DNA from: a virus
Direction: 5' to 3' (one strand)
DNA: 26,519 nucleotides
Virus record (IMG/VR): IMGVR_UViG_3300031621_000844
Location: 1-26,519 of that record
Part shown: positions 1 to 6,746 of the stretch, piece after piece
Position numbering within the stretch: the first letter of the stretch is position 1
Layout: each line of letters starts with the position of its first letter
The notes under the pieces: model-generated
What the model saw: only the letters and a program-made list of their open reading frames with translations
Databases searched by the model: none
Told to the model about the DNA's origin: nothing
Translations under genes and position numbers: made by a program

Positions 1-102
1 AAAGTTAGGATCAAATCTGCTTTCAGTTACGAAGCCTTTGAAGAAGTTTTTAATTGCATCGCAGAAGGAACAGTAAAAACGTGTAAGTGTTTGAGTACTC
101 AT
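1..102 (-). CDS. Partial small CxxC protein, paralogue of its upstream neighbour
   Basis: Only the first 34 codons lie in the window; the gene runs off the left edge. It starts at the minus-strand ATG at 102-100, which overlaps the stop of the preceding minus gene by 4 nt (ATGA), a usual sign of translational coupling. The N-terminus reads MSTQTLTRFYCSFCDAIK; its FYCSFCDAIK matches YYCTFCNTVK in the upstream neighbour, so the two look like tandem duplicates. The CxxC pair could bind metal or be redox active, but there are too few residues to say. The visible part ends in FKGFVTESRFDPNF, which contains a VTES like some leaders elsewhere in the window. Function unknown. Confidence 0.6.
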   Translation of the reverse strand, partial: MSTQTLTRFYCSFCDAIKNFFKGFVTESRFDPNF

Positions 103-290
103 TTTTTTACTCCATCTAACATAAGTGTCTTAGCTTCTTTGTGCAAGCCCATACGGCTAAGTTCTGCTGCGGCTCTTGCTCTACCAGCTGATTCGCCAAA
201 TGCGATAAAGCTAATAAATGCTGCGATTGCGAAAGTTTTAACTGTATTGCAAAATGTACAGTAGTAAGTGCTAATAGTAGCTGCGGTCAT
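99..290 (-). CDS. Small CxxC membrane-associated protein, unknown function
   Basis: A 63-residue protein starting at ATG 290-288, which overlaps the stop of the upstream minus gene by one base (TAATG). An in-frame ATG three codons earlier (299) is possible, but it sits directly on the AAGG ribosome-binding sequence, so 290 is preferred. A YCTFC motif near residues 9-13 is followed by a hydrophobic stretch (TFAIAAFISFIAFG) that could be one membrane segment, then a charged, Ala/Arg-rich tail with ARAAAELSRMGLHKEA. The downstream partial gene shares the CxxC segment. Second gene of a three-gene minus operon probably served by the late promoter at 681-688. No family recognised. Confidence 0.6.
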   Translation of the reverse strand: MTAATISTYYCTFCNTVKTFAIAAFISFIAFGESAGRARAAAELSRMGLHKEAKTLMLDGVKK

Positions 291-502
291 TATACCCATC
301 CTTGTAAATTTTTGTTTGCGCCTTCGTTCCAAGGATGTAAGTCCTTGCGGGTCGGTGCGGCTCCGTTGTTTTCGAGCATGTGTTGATAAGCAAATTGCCA
401 ATCATTCTTGTACTCTGTTCGAGCCCATACGAGATACGAATCGTTTTTCATGGATGGTTTAGATCCAAACAATACTCGTAGGACTTTAAACACTTTTTTC
501 AT
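290..502 (-). CDS. Small basic protein of unknown function, first gene of minus operon
   Basis: A 70-residue protein with an ATG at 502-500 preceded by a good Shine-Dalgarno (ACAGGAGATC, minus strand). The N-terminus MKKVFKVLRVLFG is basic and hydrophobic and could associate with membrane or carry a leader; the rest is soluble, with several aromatic residues (SYLVWARTEYKNDWQFAYQH) and no recognisable domain. Its stop overlaps the next start (TAATG), so at least three small genes are probably co-transcribed leftwards. The transcript would begin near 670 if the late promoter on this strand is used, giving a leader of about 170 nt with several hairpins. Confidence 0.6.
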   Translation of the reverse strand: MKKVFKVLRVLFGSKPSMKNDSYLVWARTEYKNDWQFAYQHMLENNGAAPTRKDLHPWNEGANKNLQGWV

Positions 503-680
503 AGTGATCTCCTGTTTCTATGTTTTGGATGCTTGAGGAATAGCAATACCCCGGAACTTCCCCGGCGGTGCAAGCACCTTTGGTGCTCGTCAATCACTTG
601 TAACGGATGGATGATCCGCATTGTCTATCCAATGTGTCTGTGTGTTGTCAAAACCGTCATTGCGACTGTCTTAACACTGT

Positions 681-688
681 TATTTATA
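681..688 (-). promoter_or_regulatory. T4-type late promoter (TATAAATA), leftward
   Basis: The plus strand reads TATTTATA, so the minus strand carries the exact T4 late consensus TATAAATA. It points at the leftward small-gene operon starting at 502. In T4-like phages this element is read by the gp55 sigma with gp33 and the gp45 clamp; none of those genes is in the window. The start of transcription would lie near 675-670. Confidence 0.6.
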
Positions 689-767
689 CAATAGTACAGC
701 CTGATTTATGTTTTTCCTAATGCTTTATGGAAATACCCGCTATGCACGTAACGCATAACACTACCGG

Positions 768-796
768 TTGACATGCTCAAATGGTAATGTTATACG
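768..796 (+). promoter_or_regulatory. Sigma-70-like promoter, TTGACA-N17-TATACG
   Basis: Consensus -35 TTGACA at 768-773, 17 bp spacer, -10-like TATACG at 791-796. Transcription would start near 803 and meet the hairpin at 825-853 after about 50 nt, so it may make a short RNA or read through into prs. Confidence 0.5.
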
Positions 797-824
797 TTAT
801 CGTTCCTAACGGACTTTAATACTT

Positions 825-853
825 AAAGGTTGTGTTCAACGGCACAGCCTTTT
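825..853 (+). terminator. Terminator-like hairpin upstream of prs
   Basis: A 10 bp stem (825-834 with 843-852, one G-U pair) and an 8 nt loop, with A-rich 5' flank and a short T tract (TTTT, 850-853). The T tract is short, so termination may be partial. It separates two rightward promoters. Confidence 0.5.
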
Positions 854-856
854 CTC

Positions 857-884
857 TTGACTTATATCAATATGATGTTATAAT
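857..884 (+). promoter_or_regulatory. Sigma-70-like promoter for prs, TTGACT-N16-TATAAT
   Basis: The -35 is TTGACT at 857-862 and the -10 is a perfect TATAAT at 879-884, spacer 16. The start of transcription is expected near 891, leaving a leader of about 45 nt containing GGAAAGG (921-927) before prs. Suggests early or middle expression by host RNA polymerase. Confidence 0.65.
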
Positions 885-934
885 TACAGTATAAGCATTA
901 AACATTTAACCATCCACAGCGGAAAGGACACAGT

Positions 935-1873
935 TTGAAGATGAAAATAATTGCAGGCAACAGCAACAGGACGTTGGCCCAAGACATTGCAGAACACTGT
1001 TTTGCCGGACTAGTACCAGCAACAATATCAACATTCGCAGACGGTGAAACAAATGTTGAGTTTCAAGAAAATGTTAGAGGCGAGGATGTGTTTATTGTAC
1101 AAAGTACATCAACTCCTGTTAATGACAGTTTAATGGAACTTTTGATAATGATTGATTCTGCAAGGCGAAGTAGTGCTAGTCGTATTACTGCTGTTATTCC
1201 TTACTTTGGTTATGCTAGACAAGATCGTAAGAGTGCTTCACGTACTCCTATTACAGCAAAGCTAGTTGCAAACTTATTAACAACCGCAGGCGCTGATAGG
1301 ATCCTTACAATGGATCTACACGCAGGACAGATACAGGGCTTCTTTGATATTCCGGTGGACGATTTAACAAGCCGTAAAGTGTTTGCCAAAGACATCAAGT
1401 ATAAAGTAAACACAGAAGAGCCTACAGTATTTGTATCACCAGATGCAGGCGGCGCTGTTAGAGCTCGTAAGTTTGCAGACATGTTCCATGGGGATATTGC
1501 TATTGTAGACAAACGTAGACCAGAAGCAGGCAAGAGTGAAGTAATGGCGCTGATTGGTGATGTTAAAGGTAAACACGCTATCTTAGTAGACGACATTATT
1601 GATAGTGGCGGAACATTGTGTAGTGCAGCCAAAGCTATTATGGATGCAGGCGCCCTAAGTGTTCGTGCATATATCACACACGGCGTATTATCAGGCGAAG
1701 CATGTCAAAAGGTTGAAAAGAGTGTACTTGAGGAACTAGTAATCACTGACAGTATTGGCAATCGTTGTCCTAAAAATTGCAAAAAGACACGACAGGTAAG
1801 TGTCGCGCCTTTGTTTGGTGAAGCAATACGTAGAGTATCAAACGAAGAAAGCGTTAGTAGTTTATTCGTCTAA
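935..1873 (+). CDS. prs: Ribose-phosphate pyrophosphokinase (PRPP synthetase)
   Basis: Makes phosphoribosyl pyrophosphate from ribose 5-phosphate and ATP, the precursor for purine, pyrimidine and NAD synthesis. About 312 residues, the usual length for class I enzymes. Visible family signatures are [18 protein letters not shown] near residue 125-145, the SPDAGG flexible-loop region near 165, DKRRP near 188, and the PRPP-binding loop [11 protein letters not shown] near 212-222. Start is either TTG at 935, well spaced from GGAAAGG (921-927), or ATG at 941 two codons later; TTG fits the spacing better. The 3' end overlaps the convergent lipase gene by 12 bp. T4-like phages such as KVP40 also carry prs, in NAD salvage; no nicotinamide phosphoribosyltransferase is seen here. 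It may work with guaC and nrdAB downstream to steer nucleotides. Confidence 0.93.
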   Translation: MKMKIIAGNSNRTLAQDIAEHCFAGLVPATISTFADGETNVEFQENVRGEDVFIVQSTSTPVNDSLMELLIMIDSARRSSASRITAVIPYFGYARQDRKSASRTPITAKLVANLLTTAGADRILTMDLHAGQIQGFFDIPVDDLTSRKVFAKDIKYKVNTEEPTVFVSPDAGGAVRARKFADMFHGDIAIVDKRRPEAGKSEVMALIGDVKGKHAILVDDIIDSGGTLCSAAKAIMDAGALSVRAYITHGVLSGEACQKVEKSVLEELVITDSIGNRCPKNCKKTRQVSVAPLFGEAIRRVSNEESVSSLFV

Positions 1874-2629
1874 CGCTGTTTCAATATGTTTGATGTATTC
1901 GTCAATGCTATGATCTGAGAAGCTGTCTATCTTACCTTGCTTTAGCCCTATCCAGATGCCGCGCCACTTGTCTTTGAATAGTTGCCATCCGGTAGGTGTA
2001 CGAATTAGTCCATAAGCATTAAGATAGTTTTCAGTTCCATGATGCTTGTAACCTAAAAATTTTGGAGGCACAGTGGTAACGATGTCGTTATTATTTTTCC
2101 ATCTATGGTGCTCAACGTTTAAACTATTACAGTAACCTTTCCACCCTACACGGGGCGAACCGTAAGTAAATAATTGTACTGGATCATTTAGATCAATATT
2201 GTGCTTGCAACGACTAGCCATGATTGTTGCCATAGCTGCACCTAACGAGTGTCCACAGAACCAAAGTGTCTTGTTTACATTTGTTTTACGCAATGCATCT
2301 TCTTCAACCATAGGCCAAAGCACATCTACTTCTGCTTTAAATCCTCTGTGTACTCTACTAATTGTTTCAGCTAGTACTGGCAATGCTTTTAAATCTGCTT
2401 TGATGTCGTTAAACTCTGTTGGTTGTGTTCCTCTACAAGCGATTACTAAATCAGTTTTGTTCATAAAACGATATGCTTGAGCTCCTTCTTTGTCATAAAA
2501 TTCTACAGTCGTGAATCCTAATTTTTTTGCTTGCTTTTTAGCGTCCGATATGTTACTATATGCTACACTTGATAACTTAGCGAATAACAATGAACGTTCT
2601 AAAAAACTTAACTTTTCTATACCTTGCAT
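1862..2629 (-). CDS. Class 3 lipase (alpha/beta hydrolase)
   Basis: A 255-residue serine hydrolase of the Lipase_3 family. The nucleophile elbow is GHSLGAA with Ser128, the likely acid is Asp182 in [11 protein letters not shown], and the likely His is His240 in FSDHSIDEY, giving a full triad; the upstream [16 protein letters not shown] and VHRGF are also typical. Start chosen at ATG 2629-2627 because GGAGGG lies just upstream on that strand; an in-frame ATG at 2680 would add 17 residues ahead of that ribosome-binding site. No signal peptide. It is on the minus strand between plus genes, with its own late-type promoter (2653-2659), so a late role is likely, such as membrane lipid attack during lysis or a virion enzyme. 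Substrate cannot be told from sequence. Confidence 0.85.
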   Translation of the reverse strand: MQGIEKLSFLERSLLFAKLSSVAYSNISDAKKQAKKLGFTTVEFYDKEGAQAYRFMNKTDLVIACRGTQPTEFNDIKADLKALPVLAETISRVHRGFKAEVDVLWPMVEEDALRKTNVNKTLWFCGHSLGAAMATIMASRCKHNIDLNDPVQLFTYGSPRVGWKGYCNSLNVEHHRWKNNNDIVTTVPPKFLGYKHHGTENYLNAYGLIRTPTGWQLFKDKWRGIWIGLKQGKIDSFSDHSIDEYIKHIETALDE

Positions 2630-2652
2630 GTGTGCCCTCCATAATGTACATT

Positions 2653-2659
2653 TATTTAT
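2653..2659 (-). promoter_or_regulatory. Late-type promoter for the lipase gene, leftward
   Basis: On the minus strand the sequence reads AATAAATAAATG, containing ATAAATA 24 bp ahead of the lipase start, with GGAGGG between. It is back-to-back with a rightward late motif at 2670-2677, a divergent promoter pair within 25 bp. Confidence 0.5.
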
Positions 2660-2669
2660 TGTTATTGTA

Positions 2670-2677
2670 ACTAAATA
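2670..2677 (+). promoter_or_regulatory. Late-type promoter (ACTAAATA), rightward
   Basis: ACTAAATA lies 22 bp ahead of the ATG at 2699, with TAGGAAAG as ribosome-binding site between. The same variant recurs at 5680, 6981 and 19079, which supports it as the phage's own late motif. Confidence 0.5.
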
Positions 2678-2698
2678 CAAATATAGGAAAGTAAACCA

Positions 2699-2965
2699 AT
2701 GCGTAAAAAAACTAGAAGTATACTTGAAGAACTAAACAATATTGGTAGACCCAAGGATAATAATGATCTATTGATTGAAGCCTCAGCGAGTAATATTATT
2801 GAAAGCTCTATTAATTTATTAAACATGATACATAGAACTTATGATCAGGATAACGCATCTGAGCTAGAACGTAGATTTATTAACAGTATTAAATCAGGCG
2901 ATCCACGCAAGTTTAAGAGAAGTATTAACAGAATTATTGAGAGTAAAAAAAATGACAATACTTAA
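2699..2965 (+). CDS. Small helical protein with candidate head-targeting leader
   Basis: An 88-residue protein, mostly charged and probably helical, of no recognised family. The N-terminus MRKKTRSILEELNN contains ILE-E, matching the [L/I]-x-E cleavage pattern of T4 prohead protease seen in neighbouring genes. The rest has amphipathic stretches (NIIESSINLLNMIH) and a basic C-terminus (RKFKRSINRIIESKK). First gene of the long plus-strand block, behind a late-type promoter and TAGGAAAG. Its end overlaps the nucleotidyltransferase start by 14 nt, which suggests coupling. It may be a partner of the two enzymes that follow; this is positional inference only. Confidence 0.6.
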   Translation: MRKKTRSILEELNNIGRPKDNNDLLIEASASNIIESSINLLNMIHRTYDQDNASELERRFINSIKSGDPRKFKRSINRIIESKKNDNT

Positions 2966-3779
2966 AGAAGGTGGCAACATATTTAAATCTGAGCAAGGAC
3001 CTCTTACTCAGCGCATTGCAACCAAAGACGTACAAGCTTCAATAAACTTTATAGAAAAGATTACAGGCTTAGTCTACGATGAAGAAGATTGGTTAGGTAC
3101 AACAGGTAAGAAGAACGATCCAGACGGAGAGTTTGAAAAGAATAGTTCCGGTGACCTAGACTTAAATACAGACGCAAGTAAAATCAGCAAAGAACAATTG
3201 ATTGCTAAACTTACTAGTTGGTTAAAATCAAAAGGCATTGATGACGAAGCTATTATGAACAAAGGCCGCAAGAAGACAGACGGTTGGATTCATAATGCAG
3301 GCGATCAAGTTCACTTCCGTACACCTATTGCAGGCAACTCCAAGAATGGATATGTGCAAACAGACTTTATGTTTACTAACAACCCAGAGTTCCAACGTGG
3401 AGCAAAGCGAGGCGGCACACCACAGTTTGGCGGAACAGACAGAGCTATATTGTTATCAAGTATTGCAAGAGGACGCGGCTTAAAATTTAGTCCTAAGTTT
3501 GGCTTAGTTGATCCTGCACAAGGCGATGAAGTAGTTGCGTCTAACTGGAATGATATTGCACCTATGCTACTAGGCAAAGGAGCAAAAGAATCTGATACAA
3601 TTACTGTAGAAACAATGCTTGCATTTTTAAAGAAAGATCCAAACTACGAAGAGCTTATTGCTCCCTGGAAAGAAACAATGGAGAAGGCAGGTAAACAAGT
3701 ACCTGAGTCAACATTTGAATCATTAGCCGACAAGCAACTAAGTAGAATTGTTACACTAGCGAGCGTATTAGTAAAATGA
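2952..3779 (+). CDS. Pol-beta-type nucleotidyltransferase-like protein
   Basis: A 275-residue protein with features of the DNA polymerase beta nucleotidyltransferase superfamily: SSGDLDLNTD at about residues 65-74 gives a D-x-D metal pair (Asp68, Asp70), and VQTDFMF near 135-141 offers the third carboxylate (Asp138). The family moves nucleotides onto RNA, DNA, proteins or antibiotics; the substrate is not evident here. Start chosen at ATG 2952, giving MTILKEGGN, where LKE-G fits the leader pattern of neighbouring proteins; an in-frame TTG at 2937 is less likely. The ligase-like gene follows with a 4 nt ATGA overlap, so the two are almost certainly co-translated. C-terminal half is unassigned. 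Confidence 0.65.
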   Translation: MTILKEGGNIFKSEQGPLTQRIATKDVQASINFIEKITGLVYDEEDWLGTTGKKNDPDGEFEKNSSGDLDLNTDASKISKEQLIAKLTSWLKSKGIDDEAIMNKGRKKTDGWIHNAGDQVHFRTPIAGNSKNGYVQTDFMFTNNPEFQRGAKRGGTPQFGGTDRAILLSSIARGRGLKFSPKFGLVDPAQGDEVVASNWNDIAPMLLGKGAKESDTITVETMLAFLKKDPNYEELIAPWKETMEKAGKQVPESTFESLADKQLSRIVTLASVLVK

Positions 3780-4861
3780 GATTTGGTGAATTCCGCATAT
3801 TAACAGAAGCAAAAGTTGGCCGTGAGTATCAACACTTAGAGGACCTAGTGTTTGTTGACGGGTCGCAAGGCGCAAACAAGGCCGCAGACATACTAGATAA
3901 CCTAGGAACAGATAGTTCAGACGTTGCTATTAAGTGGGACGGCAATCCAACTATCTATTGGGGACGCGAAGACAACGGCGAGTTTGTTATGGTTGGTAAG
4001 AATGGCTGGGGAAGACAGCGTTCAACATCATCTGCAGACCTTGCTAAGTTTATTAAGACTAGTGGCAAGGGCGAAGAGTGGCGCGAGAAGTTCGGCAATG
4101 ATATGGCACAGATATTTGACATACTAAAAAGCTCAACTCCTCCAAGTACAAACCAATATGTATACGGAGACTTATTATACCATCCAGGTAATCCATATAC
4201 AATAACAGATGGTAAAATACAATTTACACCAAACAAAGTAACTTATACTGTAGATGTTAACAGTGACATGGGCAAACGCATTGCTCAGTCTAAAGTAGGA
4301 GTTACAGTACACACAAGATATAATGCCTTTGGAGACAAAGACGGACAGCCAGTTAACCAAGTAGGTGAACTAAACAGTAAAGATGTTGTAGTACTAGGGC
4401 AAACTTATGTATCACATCAGCCAACTGTGAAGTCAGGCGAAACAGATAGTATACGTAAGCTGGTACAAAAGAATGGAAAATTAATTGATTCATTCCTTGC
4501 TCCGGTGAAAGGGTTAAGTGATATGAAGAACATAATTTATACCTATGTTAACCATATGACACGAACAAAACAATTACAGAATATTGAAAAGGGATTCTTT
4601 GATTGGCTAGGCACTAGTAAGGTTAGTGCTAACAAGCAGGCAAAGATACAGGCAATGCATAACGAGTCGCCACAAGCACTTCTAGCTATATTTGGTTTGG
4701 TAAAACAAATTATGTTAGCAAAGGATGATATTATAGATCAACTAGACGATGCTGATGCAGACATTAAAGCATCAACAGGCGACGAACGCGGCGGTGAAGG
4801 TTACGTTGCTCAAAAATCAAAGATTAAATTGGTTCCACGCTCTAGATGGCAACCGAACTAA
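3776..4861 (+). CDS. KxDG-containing ligase/nucleotidyltransferase-like protein
   Basis: A 361-residue protein with VAIKWDGNPTIYWGRE near residues 50-65. K53-W-D-G matches motif I (KxDG) of covalent nucleotidyltransferases (DNA ligase, RNA ligase, capping enzyme), where the Lys carries AMP or GMP. YVYGDLLY near residue 127 resembles motif III. Later motifs are not clearly visible, so catalysis is unproven. I recall similar proteins in other T4-like phages as an unknown-function family. The N-terminus MRFGEFRILTEAK carries LTE-A, a good match to the T4 prohead protease site and capsid-targeting leader. Overlaps the nucleotidyltransferase gene by 4 nt. Together they could form an end-healing and end-sealing pair, possibly packaged in the head. 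Confidence 0.55.
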   Translation: MRFGEFRILTEAKVGREYQHLEDLVFVDGSQGANKAADILDNLGTDSSDVAIKWDGNPTIYWGREDNGEFVMVGKNGWGRQRSTSSADLAKFIKTSGKGEEWREKFGNDMAQIFDILKSSTPPSTNQYVYGDLLYHPGNPYTITDGKIQFTPNKVTYTVDVNSDMGKRIAQSKVGVTVHTRYNAFGDKDGQPVNQVGELNSKDVVVLGQTYVSHQPTVKSGETDSIRKLVQKNGKLIDSFLAPVKGLSDMKNIIYTYVNHMTRTKQLQNIEKGFFDWLGTSKVSANKQAKIQAMHNESPQALLAIFGLVKQIMLAKDDIIDQLDDADADIKASTGDERGGEGYVAQKSKIKLVPRSRWQPN

Positions 4862-4876
4862 AAGGAAACTAATACA

Positions 4877-5284
4877 ATGAAAATGAATGAGATAGTAACA
4901 GAATCTAACTACGGTGATGATCCTAAGACAAAACACTTTGCAACAATGGGCCGCACACTAATGGACCTAAGTGCAAAGATGAAGATAACAAAAACTACAC
5001 CAGACGAAGAAATTGCAAAGTCAAATAGAATGTCTGCATTTGGTGATGCGCTAACACGCTTTGGCACAACGTGGGGACCACGTACCTTGCCTGAACTACT
5101 AAAAGATAGTGGTTGTTCAAAACAGGACGCAATGGAGTTTATTGAACTTGCTAAAAAGACTGGCCCAATTAAGCCGGTAGTTAAAGATCCAGAACCAGTA
5201 GATGAGCCAGAAGATGATTTTGACGCTGGTCCAAGTGATGACGAGATTGACGCAAAAGCAAGAGCAATGGCCCGAGGCAAGTAA
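4877..5284 (+). CDS. Unknown protein with candidate head-targeting leader and acidic tail
   Basis: A 135-residue protein starting MKMNEIVTESNYG, with the M-[KR]-x-x-E-[IL] pattern shared by several neighbours and a possible processing point after VTE. The middle is soluble and mixed; the C-terminal third is Pro- and acid-rich (PEPVDEPEDDFDAGPSDDE) and ends with a basic, Ala-rich ARAMARGK. It follows the ligase-like gene by 15 bp with AAAGGA as ribosome-binding site, and its stop overlaps the next start (TAATG). Probably a late gene of the same transcript. No domain recognised. Confidence 0.6.
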   Translation: MKMNEIVTESNYGDDPKTKHFATMGRTLMDLSAKMKITKTTPDEEIAKSNRMSAFGDALTRFGTTWGPRTLPELLKDSGCSKQDAMEFIELAKKTGPIKPVVKDPEPVDEPEDDFDAGPSDDEIDAKARAMARGK

Positions 5285-5655
5285 TGGATTTTATCCGAGC
5301 ATTAGAAAACGATCAAGATATATCTCCGGACAAAGAGTCTGTAGAACTACTTGAGAAGTTGGATGAACTACAATTAGTGTTTAACAATCTAGAAGAATTA
5401 GATGAAGGTGCCTTTGATCGCATTGAACAGCGTGTTGAAGCAAGAGACTTACTTCTTTATAGAATGATTGTAGGGCAAAGCAATATGATGCTCACCAAAA
5501 AGTTTTTAGAACTAGCATTAAATGGTAAGTCAGTACCGAGTACAATGGTAAAAGGGTACTTGCCAGCACTTAAAATGCTGGATGACATAGTCACAGCAGG
5601 CCCTGGGTATGTACAGATGCTAAGATTACTACATCAGAGAGCCAAAAAAGGCTGA
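5284..5655 (+). CDS. Conserved-looking helical protein, unknown function
   Basis: A 123-residue, mostly helical protein, acidic in the first half (LLEKLDELQLVFNNLEELDE) and less so in the second, which reads like a compact helical domain ending in HQRAKKG. It starts in the TAATG overlap with the previous gene, so translation is coupled. An intrinsic terminator overlaps its last codons, marking the end of this transcription unit. I recall similar small proteins in T4-like marine phages but no assigned role. Structural or assembly function is possible from location only. Confidence 0.6.
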   Translation: MDFIRALENDQDISPDKESVELLEKLDELQLVFNNLEELDEGAFDRIEQRVEARDLLLYRMIVGQSNMMLTKKFLELALNGKSVPSTMVKGYLPALKMLDDIVTAGPGYVQMLRLLHQRAKKG

Positions 5656-5671
5656 TAATAGCCTATTTTTT
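5644..5671 (+). terminator. Intrinsic terminator overlapping a stop codon
   Basis: A6 followed by GGCT, a GATAAT loop, AGCC and TATTTTTT. The core stem is 5650-5653 with 5660-5663, extended by A-T pairs with one mismatch. It begins inside the last codons of the gene ending at 5655. Confidence 0.65.
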
Positions 5672-5679
5672 ACAAAAGA

Positions 5680-5687
5680 GCTAAATA
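5680..5687 (+). promoter_or_regulatory. Late-type promoter (GCTAAATA)
   Basis: GCTAAATA immediately after the terminator and 90 bp ahead of the gene at 5777. It would start a single-gene transcript ending at the terminator at 6208-6240, with a leader carrying two hairpins. Confidence 0.5.
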
Positions 5688-5695
5688 ATAATAAG

Positions 5696-5751
5696 CACTT
5701 CGTAAAGAGTTTACGGAAAGTGTCATTAGAGCCGAAGAGGTAAAACTCTTC
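5696..5751 (+). other. Two hairpins in the 5' leader of the 5777 gene
   Basis: Hairpin 1 (5696-5722): 11 paired bases with a 2 nt bulge and GAG loop. Hairpin 2 (5734-5751): perfect GAAGAG/CTCTTC with a 6 nt loop. Both lie between the late promoter and the AGGAG site, and could stabilise the mRNA or control translation. Confidence 0.5.
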
Positions 5752-5776
5752 AATTTTATATAACAGGAGAAATAAA

Positions 5777-6151
5777 ATGGCAACACAAGCAAAAGTAAAT
5801 GGTTTAACAGTATCAGATAGTTTTTACGGATATGATCCAATATTCCTTAAAATTACAGGTACAAACGTAGCAACAGCAGATACAGCATCTGCAGACGGCG
5901 TAGCAGCTTTTACACAGGGTAACCTTTCAAAAGCAGTTTCAGCACTACAGACTCAAATGTCAATTGTACACATTGGTGCAAGAGCAAATAATGTCGTAGT
6001 AGTAGCTGTAGACGCAGCAACAGCTAATGCTTACATCGACGGCAACGACGATATAGACGTAGCAGCAGCCGCTAAAGCATTAATTGATACAGCAACTGGT
6101 GTAACTTCAACAGTAGCAGCTATCACATTAACAGCAGGCGACTTAGCTTAA
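5777..6151 (+). CDS. Ala/Thr-rich probable structural protein, own transcription unit
   Basis: A 124-residue protein rich in Ala, Thr and Val with few charges, no signal peptide and no membrane span. Segments such as NNVVVVAVDAATANAY and STVAAITLTAGDLA look like beta-strands, and the composition suits a capsid decoration or other abundant virion protein; this is inference from composition. Expression signals are unusually complete: a late promoter, two leader hairpins, a strong AGGAG site and a clean terminator at 6208-6240, making a one-gene unit typical of highly expressed virion genes. No homologous family recognised. Confidence 0.65.
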   Translation: MATQAKVNGLTVSDSFYGYDPIFLKITGTNVATADTASADGVAAFTQGNLSKAVSALQTQMSIVHIGARANNVVVVAVDAATANAYIDGNDDIDVAAAAKALIDTATGVTSTVAAITLTAGDLA

Positions 6152-6207
6152 TAAATTCTAACTACCTTAGAATCGTGATATACGGCCGTTAAGGCAGGCG
6201 TCACACT

Positions 6208-6240
6208 AAAAGGGTTCAGTTTTTACTGGACCCTTTTTTT
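6208..6240 (+). terminator. Strong intrinsic terminator
   Basis: A 12 bp stem (6208-6219 with 6226-6237, one U-G pair), loop TTTTTA, followed by a T tract reaching 6240. An additional perfect hairpin, TTCTAA/TTAGAA (6156-6172), lies between the stop codon and the terminator. The ATG of the next gene starts right after the T tract. Confidence 0.85.
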
Positions 6241-6639
6241 ATGGCTATAAGTAATAGTATGAGATTCCAATTAAAAACACTTGTTGACATTACACCTACA
6301 CATGCACGTAGGACAGAAGATAGTTACATGTACAAGCAACATCAAAACTATATGACTATGCTTAATACATTGGGCTTAAGAAGCAATCCTGTATCTGTTG
6401 TAGTAACATCTACAGAAGAAGATACCAAAGTGTTTGGAAAAGAGTTTACTGGTAAACATACTGTGTGGACTGTAGAATTTGAAATAGAGCGTGAGGGCGG
6501 CGTTGACTTAGAACTGTTAACAGCAGACTATAACTTAGTACCTTTTATTAATAATTTAAGCGAGACAGCTACATTTAAAAAACCGATATTTCAGACAGCA
6601 AATCCACGTTATAATAATATCGTTTTTCTAAAAGTATGA
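6241..6639 (+). CDS. Conserved phage protein of unknown function
   Basis: A 132-residue protein with no signal peptide or membrane span. Two starts are possible: ATG 6241, directly after the terminator T tract with no ribosome-binding site, or ATG 6262 (MRFQLKTLVDITPTHARR), which resembles the start of similar proteins I recall from T4-like marine phages. Neither has a clear Shine-Dalgarno, so translation may depend on read-through mRNA or be weak. The body alternates strands and loops (VWTVEFEIEREGG, FKKPIFQTANPRYNNIVFLKV). Possibly a head or tail accessory protein. A late-type promoter overlaps its stop codon. Confidence 0.6.
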   Translation: MAISNSMRFQLKTLVDITPTHARRTEDSYMYKQHQNYMTMLNTLGLRSNPVSVVVTSTEEDTKVFGKEFTGKHTVWTVEFEIEREGGVDLELLTADYNLVPFINNLSETATFKKPIFQTANPRYNNIVFLKV

Positions 6640-6645
6640 TAAATA
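6638..6645 (+). promoter_or_regulatory. Late-type promoter (GATAAATA)
   Basis: GATAAATA overlapping the stop of the preceding gene and about 100 bp ahead of the ATG at 6747. The leader between has no gene and ends with GGAGAAG. Confidence 0.5.
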
Positions 6646-6746
6646 AAAGTGTATAGGCAAACAAGGCAATTTATTTAATCTTATTTTAAGGCAAACTACA
6701 GGTTTACTTAACAACACTCTTGAGCAGAGATAACGGAGAAGAAATA

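Larger units (their letters stand above)
503..934. other. Non-coding control region between divergent genes
   Basis: About 430 bp without a supported gene between the leftward operon and prs. It is visibly structured: GC-rich hairpins at 573-587 (AGCACC, TTT loop, GGTGCT) and 604-618 (CGGAT/ATCCG), and a repeated CCCCGG at 549-565, all in what would be the leader of the leftward transcript. A perfect minus-strand TATAAATA lies at 681-688. Rightward there are two sigma-70-like promoters (768-796 and 857-884) with a terminator-like hairpin (825-853) between them. This arrangement could make a short RNA of about 50 nt or act as an attenuator. No tRNA cloverleaf was seen. Confidence 0.55.

Noticed and set aside
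503-934. tRNA or riboswitch in the control region
   Set aside because: Hairpins are present but no cloverleaf, CCA end or recognisable riboswitch core.
1210-1677. Long open frame on the minus strand inside prs
   Set aside because: Shadow of the well-supported prs frame; no ribosome-binding site and implausible composition.
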